Positions 19,474 through 29,095 are shown, counted from the first letter of the stretch. The stretch is 64,000 nt of DNA from Prevotella sp. E15-22 (GCF_023204875.1 NZ_CP096247.1:434001-498000), one strand, 5' to 3'. The notes: generated by a model from the sequence alone, not told the origin. Program-made: numbers and translations.

Positions 19474-21585
19474 TTATTTGCTGTTGTTGATAATGGTGAA
19501 GTTAGTTACAGGGGTACCTTTCTCATCGAGGAAACGTACGCAGAAGTCGCTCATGCCAGGGCCATTGATGATGGCGCCACGCAGAATGTTGCGGCCCTTC
19601 TTCAGGGTGAGGCGGCGCGACATGCAGTCGTCCTTCACCATGCGGCGGTCGCCACTGAGCAGCAGAGTTTCCTCACCGTTGAGCCACCACATAGAGGCTG
19701 AGTTAGAACCTACGGCCAGACGCACGTCCTTGATCTCCTCAGGGCAGTCGATGATGGTGACGCCCCAGAACAGCACGCCATATACCTTCTCACCGTATTT
19801 CTCGGCAAAGCGGAACAGCTTCACGTTGAACATTTCGCTGTCCAGAGCATGCCAGGTCAGTGTCTGCTTAACCGTCTTAACCTCGGGCTTGGCGGGAGCC
19901 TGTTGCATGCCGCGGCCGAAGCCTGCGGGAGCCTGCTCCTGCTTGAATACAGCCGTCACTTTCTGTCCGTCCTTAGGCAGGATGGTCATCTGGTTCTTGA
20001 AGTACTCGCGGTTGAAGTGGTCGCGCAGATAAGAGTCTGTGAACACCGTATTGCCACTATTGGGCTTGTCAATGGGCTCCAACAGCATCCAGCGACGGAT
20101 GAAACCTTCGTTATCGGGTTTGGCGGGAGTGGCCGTAGCCTTAGTGAAGTACTTAGGACGGTTCTTGAAGAGCACCCAGTCAACACCCAGTTCGCCAGCA
20201 CCCTCGTTGGTAACCACCAGATCAACAACACCGCTGGGCTTGTAATCCAGCAGCACGGTCTGAGTGAGCCACTGGTTGCGGTTGTCACGACGGAAACGTC
20301 CCATCATGCCGCCACCCTGGCCACCTGCAGGCTGCTCAGGAGGCGTCACAGCCATCTTTACGCGGGCAATCACCTTACCCTTGGCATTACCTTCGCGGAT
20401 GCAGAACTCAGTGTCGCCACTAGCCTTAGCGCTGATAATCATATAGCCGTCGGTCAGGCAGCTGAAGTCCACGTCGGCATACTTTATCCAACCCTTTGAG
20501 GGGATGGTAGCATAGTCGCCGCTGAAGGCACGGGTGGTGTCCACATGAGCAGTGGTCACACCAGCAGATGCCGTGCTGTAACGGTCAATCTCAATCTTCT
20601 CAGTAGCCTTGTTGATACCAACGCCACGCATGGTGGGTTTCACCTCCTGGATAGTACCGTCGGCATTGAAGAACAACTTCTCAATCTGCACAGAGCGACG
20701 CTTGTCGTCGTTGGGCGAGAAGAAGTTGCAGTGATAGAACAAGTACCACTGACCCTTATAGTTAACAATGCTGTGATGGTTGGTCCAGCAGCCGTTGGCA
20801 TGCTCGGCCATGATGAGGCCCTTATACTCATAAGGACCCATGGGGTTCTTACTCATGGCATATCCCAGCACCTCAGTGTTCTCTCTTACATAAGGATAGG
20901 TAAGGTAGTACCAGCCGTTGGCCTCGAAGGCGAACGGACCCTCAGCCTGACGGTTGGGCAGGCCTTCAAGACAGTTCACACCAATCATCTCCATCTCGCG
21001 GTTGCCAAACTTCACCTTCGACTTGGGGTTGTCGTCGGCCAGTTCCTTCATGTTGGGCTTCAGCTTAGCGCAGCGTCCGTTGCCCCAGAAGATGTAAGCA
21101 TTACCGTCTGAAGCCTGAAGCACACAGGGGTCAATGCCATTGATGCCCTTGATAGGCTCCTTCTCAGGAACGAACGGGCCCTCAGGACGGTCGGCCACGG
21201 CCACGCCAACGGCGAAGCCGCCTCTGCCCTCAGCGGGTGCAGAAGGGAAGTAGAAATAATACTTTCCGTTGCGCTCCACGCAGTCGGGCGCCCACATAGA
21301 ATAAGAGTCTTTCCTTACCCAGGGCACCTTGTTCTGGGTAACAATCACGCCGTGATCGGTCCAGTCGGTCAGGTTCTCCGACGAGAAGACGTGATAGTCT
21401 TCCATGCAGAACCAGTCCTGACGCTGTCCGACAGGAGGTTTAATGTCGTGTGAAGGGTACAGGTACACCTTGTTGTTAAACACACGCGCAGTGGGGTCAG
21501 CCGAGAACTGGTCTCGAATGACGGGGTTCTGGGCACTTGCCAGTACGGGCAAAGTCATCAGAACACAGGCTATGGTTTTTCTCAT
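19474..21585 (-). CDS. secreted glycoside hydrolase family 43 enzyme with CBM6-like and C-terminal beta domains
   Basis: 703 aa with signal peptide (about 1-19). GH43 catalytic domain about 25-335: FSADPTARVF (base Asp), GINGIDPCVL (Asp), EGPFAFEANGWYY (acid Glu). A CBM6-like module follows at about 350-500, containing a Gly/Met-rich insert (GGQGGGMMGRFRR). A galactose-binding-like domain fills the C-terminus and has a second low-complexity stretch (APAGFGRGMQQAPAKPE). Likely alpha-arabinofuranosidase or beta-xylosidase acting on xylan side chains outside the cytoplasm. In the operon, 31 nt after the GH67 gene. Confidence 0.88.
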   Translation of the reverse strand: MRKTIACVLMTLPVLASAQNPVIRDQFSADPTARVFNNKVYLYPSHDIKPPVGQRQDWFCMEDYHVFSSENLTDWTDHGVIVTQNKVPWVRKDSYSMWAPDCVERNGKYYFYFPSAPAEGRGGFAVGVAVADRPEGPFVPEKEPIKGINGIDPCVLQASDGNAYIFWGNGRCAKLKPNMKELADDNPKSKVKFGNREMEMIGVNCLEGLPNRQAEGPFAFEANGWYYLTYPYVRENTEVLGYAMSKNPMGPYEYKGLIMAEHANGCWTNHHSIVNYKGQWYLFYHCNFFSPNDDKRRSVQIEKLFFNADGTIQEVKPTMRGVGINKATEKIEIDRYSTASAGVTTAHVDTTRAFSGDYATIPSKGWIKYADVDFSCLTDGYMIISAKASGDTEFCIREGNAKGKVIARVKMAVTPPEQPAGGQGGGMMGRFRRDNRNQWLTQTVLLDYKPSGVVDLVVTNEGAGELGVDWVLFKNRPKYFTKATATPAKPDNEGFIRRWMLLEPIDKPNSGNTVFTDSYLRDHFNREYFKNQMTILPKDGQKVTAVFKQEQAPAGFGRGMQQAPAKPEVKTVKQTLTWHALDSEMFNVKLFRFAEKYGEKVYGVLFWGVTIIDCPEEIKDVRLAVGSNSASMWWLNGEETLLLSGDRRMVKDDCMSRRLTLKKGRNILRGAIINGPGMSDFCVRFLDEKGTPVTNFTIINNSK

Positions 21586-21616
21586 ATTAAAATTGTTGTT
21601 GATAAAAAGTTAGTCT

Positions 21617-23386
21617 TTATTTGGTTTTATTGGCAAACTGTCCGAAGTACTCCAGACAGACATCGCGCCATAGGCGGGCATCCTGCTGCTGGAACTCCAG
21701 ACTCTTGCTCACCTCGCGCCAGCGTTGTTCGTCAATCAGCGGCTTGGCCGACTGCCATATAGTGGCAAATTCGTCCACCTCTCTAACGCCACGGTTATAG
21801 CACCACTGCAGTTCTTCCCATAACGTGCGGCCACTGTTCATTCTGCGTGTCCAGGGCACACGGTGGAACCACAGGAGGAAGCGTTCCGGACAAGTTTCTA
21901 TGTTGTCGTAGAGCGAGCAGTAAGGCTCACGATACTGAGCCGTGGCATTTGTGCCAGTACTGCTGCGGTCCACACCAATGCTGTCGCTGTTGGCGCGATG
22001 GTAGTACACAGGGCACCACTCAATGGGGTAGCGTGCGATATAGCCGCCCGGCTGAGGACCCATGTGATGGTCAAACTTAAAGATGTGATGCAGTCCCAGT
22101 GGCATCATATAGTCCACGCAGGCCTCTCGGCTTCGCAGCATCATGCCCAGCAGCGCTTTGTCGTCCGTATCAAAAGTCTGCTTCAGCCATTCCACTGCAA
22201 TCTCGTTCGATGTCAGCGTGGGGTTCCATGCCAGACGACCGAAGGCATACCAGTTGGCCTGAGAGAAATGGTGTCCACACCAGTTCGTGTCGAGTCCGAT
22301 GTTGGCCACGCCAGCAATACCTACCAGTCGTGAAGGCTTGACATATTGGAAGAACTCCCCCCACATGGGCGCCAGGTAAACCAAGTGCTTACTCTGGCCC
22401 AGGTATTCCTGTGTAATCTGAAACTCAGCCATCTGCGGCGTCTTCCTCATCTGGTCGAAGATAGGCGCATAAGGCTCGCGAGGTTGGAAGTCCAGCGGAC
22501 CGTTCTTCGACTGCAGGATCACGTTGTCGCGAAACTGTCCGTCGAGCTCGGCAAACTCCGATACAGCCTGCTTCACACGGTCCTCGCCCTGATGCTTGGC
22601 ACCATAGACAAACGAGCGCCACATCACGATGCCGCCAAAAGGCTTCAGTGCATCGGCCAGCATGTTAGCGCCGTCGGCATGCGTACGACCATAGTCAAAC
22701 GGACCAGGCTGTCCCTCACTGTTCGCCTTCACCAGAAAGCCGCCAAAGTCAGGGATAGCGGTGTAAATCTCCTTCGCTTTCTTCTGCCACCAGCGACGCA
22801 CCTGAGGGTTCAGCGGGTCGGCCGTCTTCACCTCACCCAGAGCCTTGGGCGAACCGAAGTTAACCGAGATATACACCTTGATGCCCCAGGGGCGCAGGAT
22901 GTCGGCAACCTCCTTTACCTTATTAATATACGTACGTGTCAGCATCTTGGGCGATGCATTCACGTTGTTCAGCACCGTACCGTTGATGCCCACCGAGGCA
23001 TTAGCCTCCGCATATTTCTCAATCAGGGCGTGGTCAATCTCCAAACGGTCGTTCCAAAAGATGCTCTTGCCGGCATAGCCACGCTCAATACTTCCATCCA
23101 GGTTGTCCCAGTGGTTCAGGATGCGAAGCTTGTAGTAAGGATGCGACTCGCCCTGCTCTCCACGCAAGAACGCATAGCGACCATACATCAGTCCCATCTC
23201 CGTACGTGCCGTCACCGTCTTTCCTTTGATACGATAGCCGTCATCATCAGGCATGGTGGGGTCAATCTTCAGCGTGACGTCCTGAGGCAGCTTGTTGCGT
23301 AGCCATAAACGACTACCGTCCTCTGCCAAGACATTGGTTGCCAGGCAGAGGACGAATAGCACTATGAAGGTTTTTAGTTTATTCAT
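21617..23386 (-). CDS. glycoside hydrolase family 67 alpha-glucuronidase
   Basis: 589 aa from the ATG at 23386, chosen because it begins the signal peptide (MNKLKTFIVLFVLCLATNVLA); this start overlaps the previous stop by 8 nt. GH67 features: NHWDNLDGSIERGYAG, SINGTVLNN-like VGINGTVLNNVNA, PDFGGFLVKANSEGQPGP and MWRSFVYG. It releases 4-O-methyl-glucuronic acid from the reducing-side ends of aldouronic acids made from glucuronoxylan. It is shorter than many bacterial GH67 enzymes of about 690 aa because the N-terminal domain is reduced. The P. bryantii xyn cluster also carries an alpha-glucuronidase gene. Confidence 0.93.
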   Translation of the reverse strand: MNKLKTFIVLFVLCLATNVLAEDGSRLWLRNKLPQDVTLKIDPTMPDDDGYRIKGKTVTARTEMGLMYGRYAFLRGEQGESHPYYKLRILNHWDNLDGSIERGYAGKSIFWNDRLEIDHALIEKYAEANASVGINGTVLNNVNASPKMLTRTYINKVKEVADILRPWGIKVYISVNFGSPKALGEVKTADPLNPQVRRWWQKKAKEIYTAIPDFGGFLVKANSEGQPGPFDYGRTHADGANMLADALKPFGGIVMWRSFVYGAKHQGEDRVKQAVSEFAELDGQFRDNVILQSKNGPLDFQPREPYAPIFDQMRKTPQMAEFQITQEYLGQSKHLVYLAPMWGEFFQYVKPSRLVGIAGVANIGLDTNWCGHHFSQANWYAFGRLAWNPTLTSNEIAVEWLKQTFDTDDKALLGMMLRSREACVDYMMPLGLHHIFKFDHHMGPQPGGYIARYPIEWCPVYYHRANSDSIGVDRSSTGTNATAQYREPYCSLYDNIETCPERFLLWFHRVPWTRRMNSGRTLWEELQWCYNRGVREVDEFATIWQSAKPLIDEQRWREVSKSLEFQQQDARLWRDVCLEYFGQFANKTK

Positions 23387-24416
23387 TGACAACGGTCTTG
23401 ATGGTTCCATCCTCATTGTAGAACAGACGCTGCACCTTCAGCGAGCGCAGGTGCGTGATGTCGTTTGAAGGCACACAGTCGTGATACAACAGATACCACT
23501 GACCCTTGAACTCCACAATGCAGTGGTGTGTGGTCCATCCCACCACGGGCTCCAGGATAACACCCTGATAGGTGAAAGGTCCGTAAGGATTATCACCGAT
23601 GGCGTAGCACAGATAGTGGCTGTCGCCCGTAGAGTATGAGAAGTAATACTTACCATTATACTTATGCATCCACGAAGCCTCGAAGAAACGGTGAGGATCG
23701 TCGGCACGCAGGGGCTTTCCAGCCTTGTCCAGAATCACCACAGGACGAGGAGCCTCAGTAAACTGCAGCACATCGTCGGTCATGCGAGCCACATAGCTCG
23801 ACAGGGCAGGAGCATCGGCAGGCGCCCAAAGCTCCGTCTTCTTGTCCGAAGCGTGACCCAGGTCCACGTAGCCAGCAGGAGCAGCGGCTGTGTCAGGCTG
23901 CTGAATGGGCTTCACGCTCAGGGGCACATGCCACTGCAGCTGTCCGCCCCACAGACCACCATAATAGCAATATACAGTGCCGTCATCATCCTTGAAAGCA
24001 CAAGGGTCGATGCTGTAAGCACCACGGATGGGGTGCTCCTGAGGGATGAACGGACCCTCGGGCTTGTCGGCGATAGCCACACCCAGGTGGAACTCGCCGT
24101 TATAGTCTTTAGCCGAGAAGATCAGGTAGTACTTACCATTCTTCTCCACCACATCGCTGTCCCACATCTGCTTCTCAACCCAAGCCACCTGATCCTGGTC
24201 CAGGATCACGCCGTGGTCGGTCACTTCGCCGTTCTCGATATCCTCGAACGACAGCACGTGATAGTCGCGCATCTGGAAGTGTCCGCCGTCGTCATCAAAG
24301 ACGTTATCGCACTCACGGTCGTGCGAGGGATAGATATATAACTTGCCGTTAAAGACGTGGGCCGCAGGGTCGGCCATATAGTCACTAGGGAACAAATAAC
24401 GAGGTAATTTAGCCAT
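23379..24416 (-). CDS. xynB: cytoplasmic glycoside hydrolase family 43 beta-xylosidase
   Basis: 345 aa without signal peptide, so probably cytoplasmic, fitting hydrolysis of xylo-oligosaccharides after import. GH43 acidic residues: YMADPAAHVF (base Asp), YSIDPCAF (Asp) and FFEASWMHKYNGKYY (acid Glu). Related to the P. bryantii/P. ruminicola XynB group of xylosidase/arabinofuranosidase enzymes, which also lie next to a GH10 xylanase. In the operon 9 nt after the GH10 gene and overlapping GH67 by 8 nt. Confidence 0.9.
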   Translation of the reverse strand: MAKLPRYLFPSDYMADPAAHVFNGKLYIYPSHDRECDNVFDDDGGHFQMRDYHVLSFEDIENGEVTDHGVILDQDQVAWVEKQMWDSDVVEKNGKYYLIFSAKDYNGEFHLGVAIADKPEGPFIPQEHPIRGAYSIDPCAFKDDDGTVYCYYGGLWGGQLQWHVPLSVKPIQQPDTAAAPAGYVDLGHASDKKTELWAPADAPALSSYVARMTDDVLQFTEAPRPVVILDKAGKPLRADDPHRFFEASWMHKYNGKYYFSYSTGDSHYLCYAIGDNPYGPFTYQGVILEPVVGWTTHHCIVEFKGQWYLLYHDCVPSNDITHLRSLKVQRLFYNEDGTIKTVVNE

Positions 24417-24425
24417 AGTACTGTT

Positions 24426-25541
24426 TTATTTATATAGTTTGACGATTTCGTTAACAATAGGTTTAATCTTATACTGACGATCGATGAGCAACGGATAGTT
24501 GGTACGTCCCTTGATGGGCCATCCGTTCAGCCATGAACCACCGTCGCTCACGCCCCATAGGTTAATGCGAGAGATCTGATGACGGTGCTTGTAGTAAATC
24601 TTAAAGAGATCCATCCAGCGTTTATCCACCTCCTTCTGCTTGGCAGCGGGCAGTCCGTCAACATAAGGATTATATTTCTGTTGCAACTCAAAGTTCTGGG
24701 CAATGTCGGCACCGCCAAAGCCCTGTGGGTTGGGCAGCACGTTGATGTCGAGCTCAGTGATCATCACCTTCACGCCACAAGCGGCAAAGGCGTCGATACT
24801 CTTCTCATAGTCATCCAGGTTGGGGTAGTCCAGTCCGTTATGACTCTGCATGCCTACGCCGTCGATGCGCAGACCCTTGGCCTTCAAGCTCTTCACCAGT
24901 CGGCACACAGCATCGCGCTTGGCAGGGTTCGACATCGAATAGTCGTTGTAATAGAGTTCTGCGTCAGGGTCGGCCTCGTGAGCGGCACGGAAGCAAATCT
25001 CAAAGAACTCCTCGCCCAGCAGGCGATAGTAGGGTGAGTTGCGGAACGAGCCGTCGTCGTTGATGGCCTCGTTAATCACGTCCCAGCCATACACCTGACC
25101 CTTATAGTGGCCCACCACCGTCTTGATGTGCTTAATCAGTCGGCTCTTCAGTACCTCTTTCGAGGCAGGACTGGCCGTATAGCCGTTCGTAAACCACCAG
25201 TCGGGAGCCTGCGAGTGCCACACCAGGCAGTGGCCAATCACCTTCAGCTTATGCTGTTCGCAGTAGCTCACAAACTTGTCGGCCACACGGAAGTCGAAGA
25301 TACCCTCAGCAGGAGCCAGAGACTCCGGCTTCATGCAGTTCTCGGCCACAGCACAGTTGAAGTGCTTGTCTGTCAAGGCATCAGCCTCAGGCACCTGTCC
25401 ATCACTCTGCCACTGGTTAATAGCGGCACCAATCAAACAATATTTTCCAATCGCGTCTTTCAAACCCTGCTGAGCCATAGATGCCAGGGGCATCATGGCC
25501 AGACAGAGCGTCATTATCTTAATCTTCTTATTCATGTTCAT
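24426..25541 (-). CDS. xynA: glycoside hydrolase family 10 endo-1,4-beta-xylanase
   Basis: 371 aa with signal peptide MNKKIKIMTLCLAMMPLASMAQ (the first ATG at 25541 overlaps the transporter stop as TAATG; an ATG two codons later is possible). Single GH10 barrel: GHCLVWHSQAPDW, acid/base Glu in WDVINEAIND, nucleophile Glu in VMITELDIN, and INLWGVSDGGSWLNGWP near the end. It cleaves the xylan backbone internally. No binding module. Same order transporter-GH10-GH43 as in the P. bryantii xyn cluster. Confidence 0.95.
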   Translation of the reverse strand: MNMNKKIKIMTLCLAMMPLASMAQQGLKDAIGKYCLIGAAINQWQSDGQVPEADALTDKHFNCAVAENCMKPESLAPAEGIFDFRVADKFVSYCEQHKLKVIGHCLVWHSQAPDWWFTNGYTASPASKEVLKSRLIKHIKTVVGHYKGQVYGWDVINEAINDDGSFRNSPYYRLLGEEFFEICFRAAHEADPDAELYYNDYSMSNPAKRDAVCRLVKSLKAKGLRIDGVGMQSHNGLDYPNLDDYEKSIDAFAACGVKVMITELDINVLPNPQGFGGADIAQNFELQQKYNPYVDGLPAAKQKEVDKRWMDLFKIYYKHRHQISRINLWGVSDGGSWLNGWPIKGRTNYPLLIDRQYKIKPIVNEIVKLYK

Positions 25542-26947
25542 TATTTGTTGCTACGTGCTTCAATCTCCTTGTTGATCTCGTCCAGTCTCTCGTCGGTCAG
25601 GGGGTACTTGTAGATCAGGCATCCTACGACAACGAGCAGAGCGGCAGGGATGATACAAGTGAACACCAGGATGGCGTTCTGTGCAATAGCAGAATAGTTA
25701 GCCAGCTTTGTGTAGTAGGCGTTCACAGGGGCACTGATAAACGATGCCAGGAACACCACCACAAAGATGCTCAGCACCAACTGCAGACACTTGTTGACCT
25801 TGAACTCCTCCCACATCTCGCCAAACGATACAGGCTTCTTAGGCGTTGTGGTGATATTCTCCTTGCTGCCCATGAAGCAGAGCATCAAGAGGATGAAGCC
25901 TACGAGGGCAAATACGCAAGTAACGATGAACCAAGCACTTGGTTCAATGGGCAGGGCCGACTCCTCGCTGGCAAAGTTGAAGCCAATCCATCCCATCACC
26001 AGTGGCGTGATCCAACCGGCGATAGAGAAACCAGCCTTGAAGGCCACGCCAGCAAGGGCGTTAACCGTGGCAGCAGGACGGTTGCCAGTACGATACTCAG
26101 CCTCAGTGATTACCTCAGGTACCAGTGCCCACATCAGCGAGCCAACCAGCAGACCAACACCTGTCATCACCTTGGCAATCTGAACCAATGTGTTCAGTTC
26201 CTCCACGTCGAAGAACTTACCGATGGTGAACAAGATGACAAAGCCAATCAGACCGATGGTCAGCAGTGTGTAGTATAGTCCTTTCTTACCCAACCATCTC
26301 TTCAGTGTGGGCAGCAAGGGCAGAATCACGAAGGCAGGAATCGTACCAATAGCCATGAAGGTGGCCTGGTTCCAGTCGATAGCCGTGTGAACACACATGG
26401 CGAGTCCGATGGGGAAACCAGCCTGCACCACAATCTGACCGATGTTGGCACATACCATTCGTGTAGAGGTCAGAATCAGCACCTCGTCGTTGTCACGTGT
26501 CATACTGGCCATGATCGAGCCGTAGGGGATATTTACCACTGAGTAGATCATGCTCAGCACGGTGTAGCTCACCGTGGCATAGATAATCTTTGCAGTGGTG
26601 CCCCATTCAGCGGCCTGAGGCAGCATCAGCAGACAGGCAGCAACGGTCAAGGGGATACCACCATAGAGGAGGTAAGCACGATACTTACCAAGTTTGGGAT
26701 TGCGGTTATCAATGTAGCGACCTACTATAGGACTCCAGAAACAGTCAATCAGTCGGACGGCGAGAATCAGTCCGCTGACGAAAGCTGGGTTAAGTTTCAA
26801 AACGGTGGTCAGGTAAATCATCAGGTAGCATGCTACCGTCTGGAAAATGAGGTTTTGTGCCAGGTCGCCCGATCCGAAACCGATGCGCTGGAGCCACGAA
26901 AGTTTGTAGAATCCTTTTGACTCTTGATTAATAGTAACTGTTGACAT
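25541..26947 (-). CDS. xynD: GPH-family (MFS) sugar:cation symporter for xylo-oligosaccharides
   Basis: 468 aa inner-membrane protein with about 12 helices of the glycoside-pentoside-hexuronide symporter family: N-terminal RIGFGSGDLAQNLIFQ, RLIDCFWSPIVGRYIDNRN in the loop after helix 2, and a central hydrophilic loop. First gene of the minus-strand xylan operon, so the substrate is inferred to be xylose oligomers or side-chain-bearing oligomers that the downstream cytoplasmic GH43 then hydrolyses. P. bryantii XynD occupies the same place. A TAACTTTG promoter box is about 36 nt upstream. Confidence 0.9.
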   Translation of the reverse strand: MSTVTINQESKGFYKLSWLQRIGFGSGDLAQNLIFQTVACYLMIYLTTVLKLNPAFVSGLILAVRLIDCFWSPIVGRYIDNRNPKLGKYRAYLLYGGIPLTVAACLLMLPQAAEWGTTAKIIYATVSYTVLSMIYSVVNIPYGSIMASMTRDNDEVLILTSTRMVCANIGQIVVQAGFPIGLAMCVHTAIDWNQATFMAIGTIPAFVILPLLPTLKRWLGKKGLYYTLLTIGLIGFVILFTIGKFFDVEELNTLVQIAKVMTGVGLLVGSLMWALVPEVITEAEYRTGNRPAATVNALAGVAFKAGFSIAGWITPLVMGWIGFNFASEESALPIEPSAWFIVTCVFALVGFILLMLCFMGSKENITTTPKKPVSFGEMWEEFKVNKCLQLVLSIFVVVFLASFISAPVNAYYTKLANYSAIAQNAILVFTCIIPAALLVVVGCLIYKYPLTDERLDEINKEIEARSNK

Positions 26948-26982
26948 AATTGTTGTTGATTTATTTTTGTTTAATTTGCTTG

Positions 26983-26990
26983 CAAAGTTA
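26983..26990 (-). promoter_or_regulatory. -7 promoter box of the xylan operon
   Basis: Minus-strand TAACTTTG fits TAnnTTTG. The nearest upstream TTTG is only about 12 bp away, closer than usual, which may point to activator dependence. The hybrid two-component regulator (XynR type) that controls such clusters is not in the window. Confidence 0.5.
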
Positions 26991-27070
26991 CTCGTTTTTT
27001 TTCAAAATGGTCTTTCCCTATGTTTCATATTACTATTAAAAATGTTTCATTTGGCTTAAAAAGTCCTATG

Positions 27071-27106
27071 TTTGCCCCGTTATAAGCAAAAAAATGTGTA
27101 TTTTTG
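27071..27106 (+). promoter_or_regulatory. promoter of the esterase gene, very close to its start codon
   Basis: TTTG at 27071-27074 and TATTTTTG at 27099-27106, spacing 24 bp (longer than ideal). Only 7 nt separate the -7 box from the ATG at 27114, so the transcript should have almost no leader. Confidence 0.55.
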
Positions 27107-27113
27107 CAGAGTT

Positions 27114-29057
27114 ATGAAAAAGACCGTCACTATGCTATGGCTACTCCTCTTGAGTGCCGTTATGTGCAGCGCCCAGGTGCGTCTGCCCCAGATATTCCAG
27201 TCGGGCATGGTGCTCCAGCGTGGCACCAACATCCCTGTTTGGGGACAAGCCGACCCTCAGCAAACTATCACCGTTCGTCTTCATAAAAAGAAATGTACCA
27301 CCGTGGCCGATGCCAACGGTCGCTGGCGTGTCGACCTGCCTGCCATGAAGGCTGGTGGACCGTATGTGTTGGAGGTGAGAGGTGAGAAGTCAGAGGTGAT
27401 CACCTTGACCGATGTCTGGGTGGGCGATGTGTGGCTCTGCTCAGGTCAGTCAAACATGGAGACCACCCTCGAGCGCGTGTCGCCACAGTATCCTGACGAG
27501 TTGAACGACAGTAACAACATGGTGCGCCTGTTTCATGTGCAATATCAGACAGACACCCATCAGCCCTCTTCCAACCTGCGTCCCACGTCGTGGAAACCAC
27601 TGAATCGAGCCAATGCCTGGCGCTTCTCGTCCATTGGCTATTTCCTTGGCAAGCAGTTGCAGCGCGAGAAAGGTGTGGCTCAGGGCATCATCGAGAGCGC
27701 CTGGGGTGGCACCCCCATCGAGGCGTGGATAGCAGCCGACTCCCTGGCCAAGCATTTCCCTGTGCTCCATCGCCAGACGTTGCTCTATCAGAACGATGCC
27801 TTTGTGCAGGCCCAGCAGCGTGCAGGCATGCTGGCCAACCAGCGCTGGCAGCAGATACTTGATGAGGGCGATCCTGGCATGCAGGCCGTCGAAGGCTCGA
27901 ATGGCGGCTTGTGGACCCAGCCGACGTTCGACGATTCGCAGTGGACCATGGTCAACCAGTACGACCTCCTGCCCACTCAACGCGAGTGGATTGGCAGTCT
28001 GTGGCTGCGCCAGCACATCACCATCAGTAAGGCGCATGCAGGCAAGGCCGCCCAACTCCTTTTGGGCACCCTCTACGACAGTGATGTTACCTTTATCAAT
28101 GGTGTACAGGTGGGCAGCACTGGCTATCAGTATCCGCCTCGTCGCTATCAGGTGCCGGCAGGGTTGCTTCGCGAGGGCGATAACGTCATCACCGTTCGCT
28201 TCGTCAACAAGAGTGGAAAGCCCTATTTCGTTCACGAAAAACCCTATCGACTGGTCTTTGCCCAGGACGATGTTCAGCCCCTTGCTGAGCAGTGGAAACT
28301 GCACAAAGGACTCGAGATGCCCTATAGCATTGGCCGTGGTGTCGATCTGCAATACCAGCCCTCCACACTCTTCAATGGCATGATCAGTCCTATAGCGCCC
28401 TTCGCCGTGGCTGGCGTGCTGTGGTATCAGGGCGAGTCGAACGCCGACACGCCTCAGACCAGCGACTATGCCTCGCTGTTGCGCCTCATGATGGCCAATT
28501 GGCGCCAGGCCTTCCAGCGCCCACAGATGCCTTTCGTCATTATCCAATTGGCCAACTATATGGAACCTTCTGCCCAGCCGCAGAACACAGGCTGGTCTAT
28601 GGTGCGCGAGGCTCAGCGACTGGTGGCCAAGGAAGATAAGTATGCCGAGTTGGCTGTCACCATCGACCGTGGCGAGACGGTGGATATCCATCCCTTGCGC
28701 AAGAAGGATGTGGCCCAGCGTGTGGCGCTTGCTTTCGAGCGTCTGCTGTGGAACCCTCGCACTGTGTTGTCGCCAGAGGTCAAAGAGACTTCCTTCGTGG
28801 AAGGACAGGTGGTCTGCGCCCTCTCGCAGTCGTTGCTCCATGATGGCGCGCTCTACGAGTTCGAGGTGGCTGGTGCCGATGGCCGTTATGTCAATGCCGA
28901 GGCCGAGGGTAGGGGCGACCGCATTCTTATCAAGTCGCCCATTGCTCATCCCGTCTCCATCCGCTATGCATGGAAGAACAACCCCATCCGTGCCAATGTC
29001 TATGGCAAGAACGGCCTGCCCATGAGTCCGTTCCAGATGACTGTTATTCAGAAATAA
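27114..29057 (+). CDS. SGNH-type carbohydrate esterase (sialate O-acetylesterase-like; probable acetylxylan esterase)
   Basis: 647 aa from ATG 27114, the start that yields signal peptide MKKTVTMLWLLLLSAVMCSAQ. Esterase motifs: SGQSNM (block I, nucleophile Ser), GGTPIEAW, LWYQGESNADTP and the catalytic DIHP near residue 540. A jelly-roll insert lies between blocks (about 280-390), as in the sialate O-acetylesterase-like family. Family members remove O-acetyl groups from sugars. Standing head-to-head with the xylan operon, acetylxylan is the likely substrate; P. bryantii has an esterase-like gene, xynE, in its cluster. A dehydrogenase gene follows 38 nt downstream. Confidence 0.85.
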   Translation: MKKTVTMLWLLLLSAVMCSAQVRLPQIFQSGMVLQRGTNIPVWGQADPQQTITVRLHKKKCTTVADANGRWRVDLPAMKAGGPYVLEVRGEKSEVITLTDVWVGDVWLCSGQSNMETTLERVSPQYPDELNDSNNMVRLFHVQYQTDTHQPSSNLRPTSWKPLNRANAWRFSSIGYFLGKQLQREKGVAQGIIESAWGGTPIEAWIAADSLAKHFPVLHRQTLLYQNDAFVQAQQRAGMLANQRWQQILDEGDPGMQAVEGSNGGLWTQPTFDDSQWTMVNQYDLLPTQREWIGSLWLRQHITISKAHAGKAAQLLLGTLYDSDVTFINGVQVGSTGYQYPPRRYQVPAGLLREGDNVITVRFVNKSGKPYFVHEKPYRLVFAQDDVQPLAEQWKLHKGLEMPYSIGRGVDLQYQPSTLFNGMISPIAPFAVAGVLWYQGESNADTPQTSDYASLLRLMMANWRQAFQRPQMPFVIIQLANYMEPSAQPQNTGWSMVREAQRLVAKEDKYAELAVTIDRGETVDIHPLRKKDVAQRVALAFERLLWNPRTVLSPEVKETSFVEGQVVCALSQSLLHDGALYEFEVAGADGRYVNAEAEGRGDRILIKSPIAHPVSIRYAWKNNPIRANVYGKNGLPMSPFQMTVIQK

Positions 29058-29095
29058 TTTTTTTACTCAATTATTATATAGGAAAGAACTAAACT

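Noticed and set aside
22346..23302. Plus-strand open frame of about 318 codons opposite the GH67 gene
   Set aside because: Shadow of a conserved GH67 enzyme; no signal peptide, domain or promoter.
27450..28949. Long minus-strand open frame (about 500 codons) opposite the esterase gene
   Set aside because: It is antisense to a complete SGNH esterase with all motifs; its translation shows no recognisable domain and mirrors the codon bias of the plus strand.
18011..29057. Polysaccharide utilisation locus in the strict sense
   Set aside because: No SusC-like TonB-dependent transporter or SusD-like lipoprotein is present, so I call it a xylan gene cluster only.
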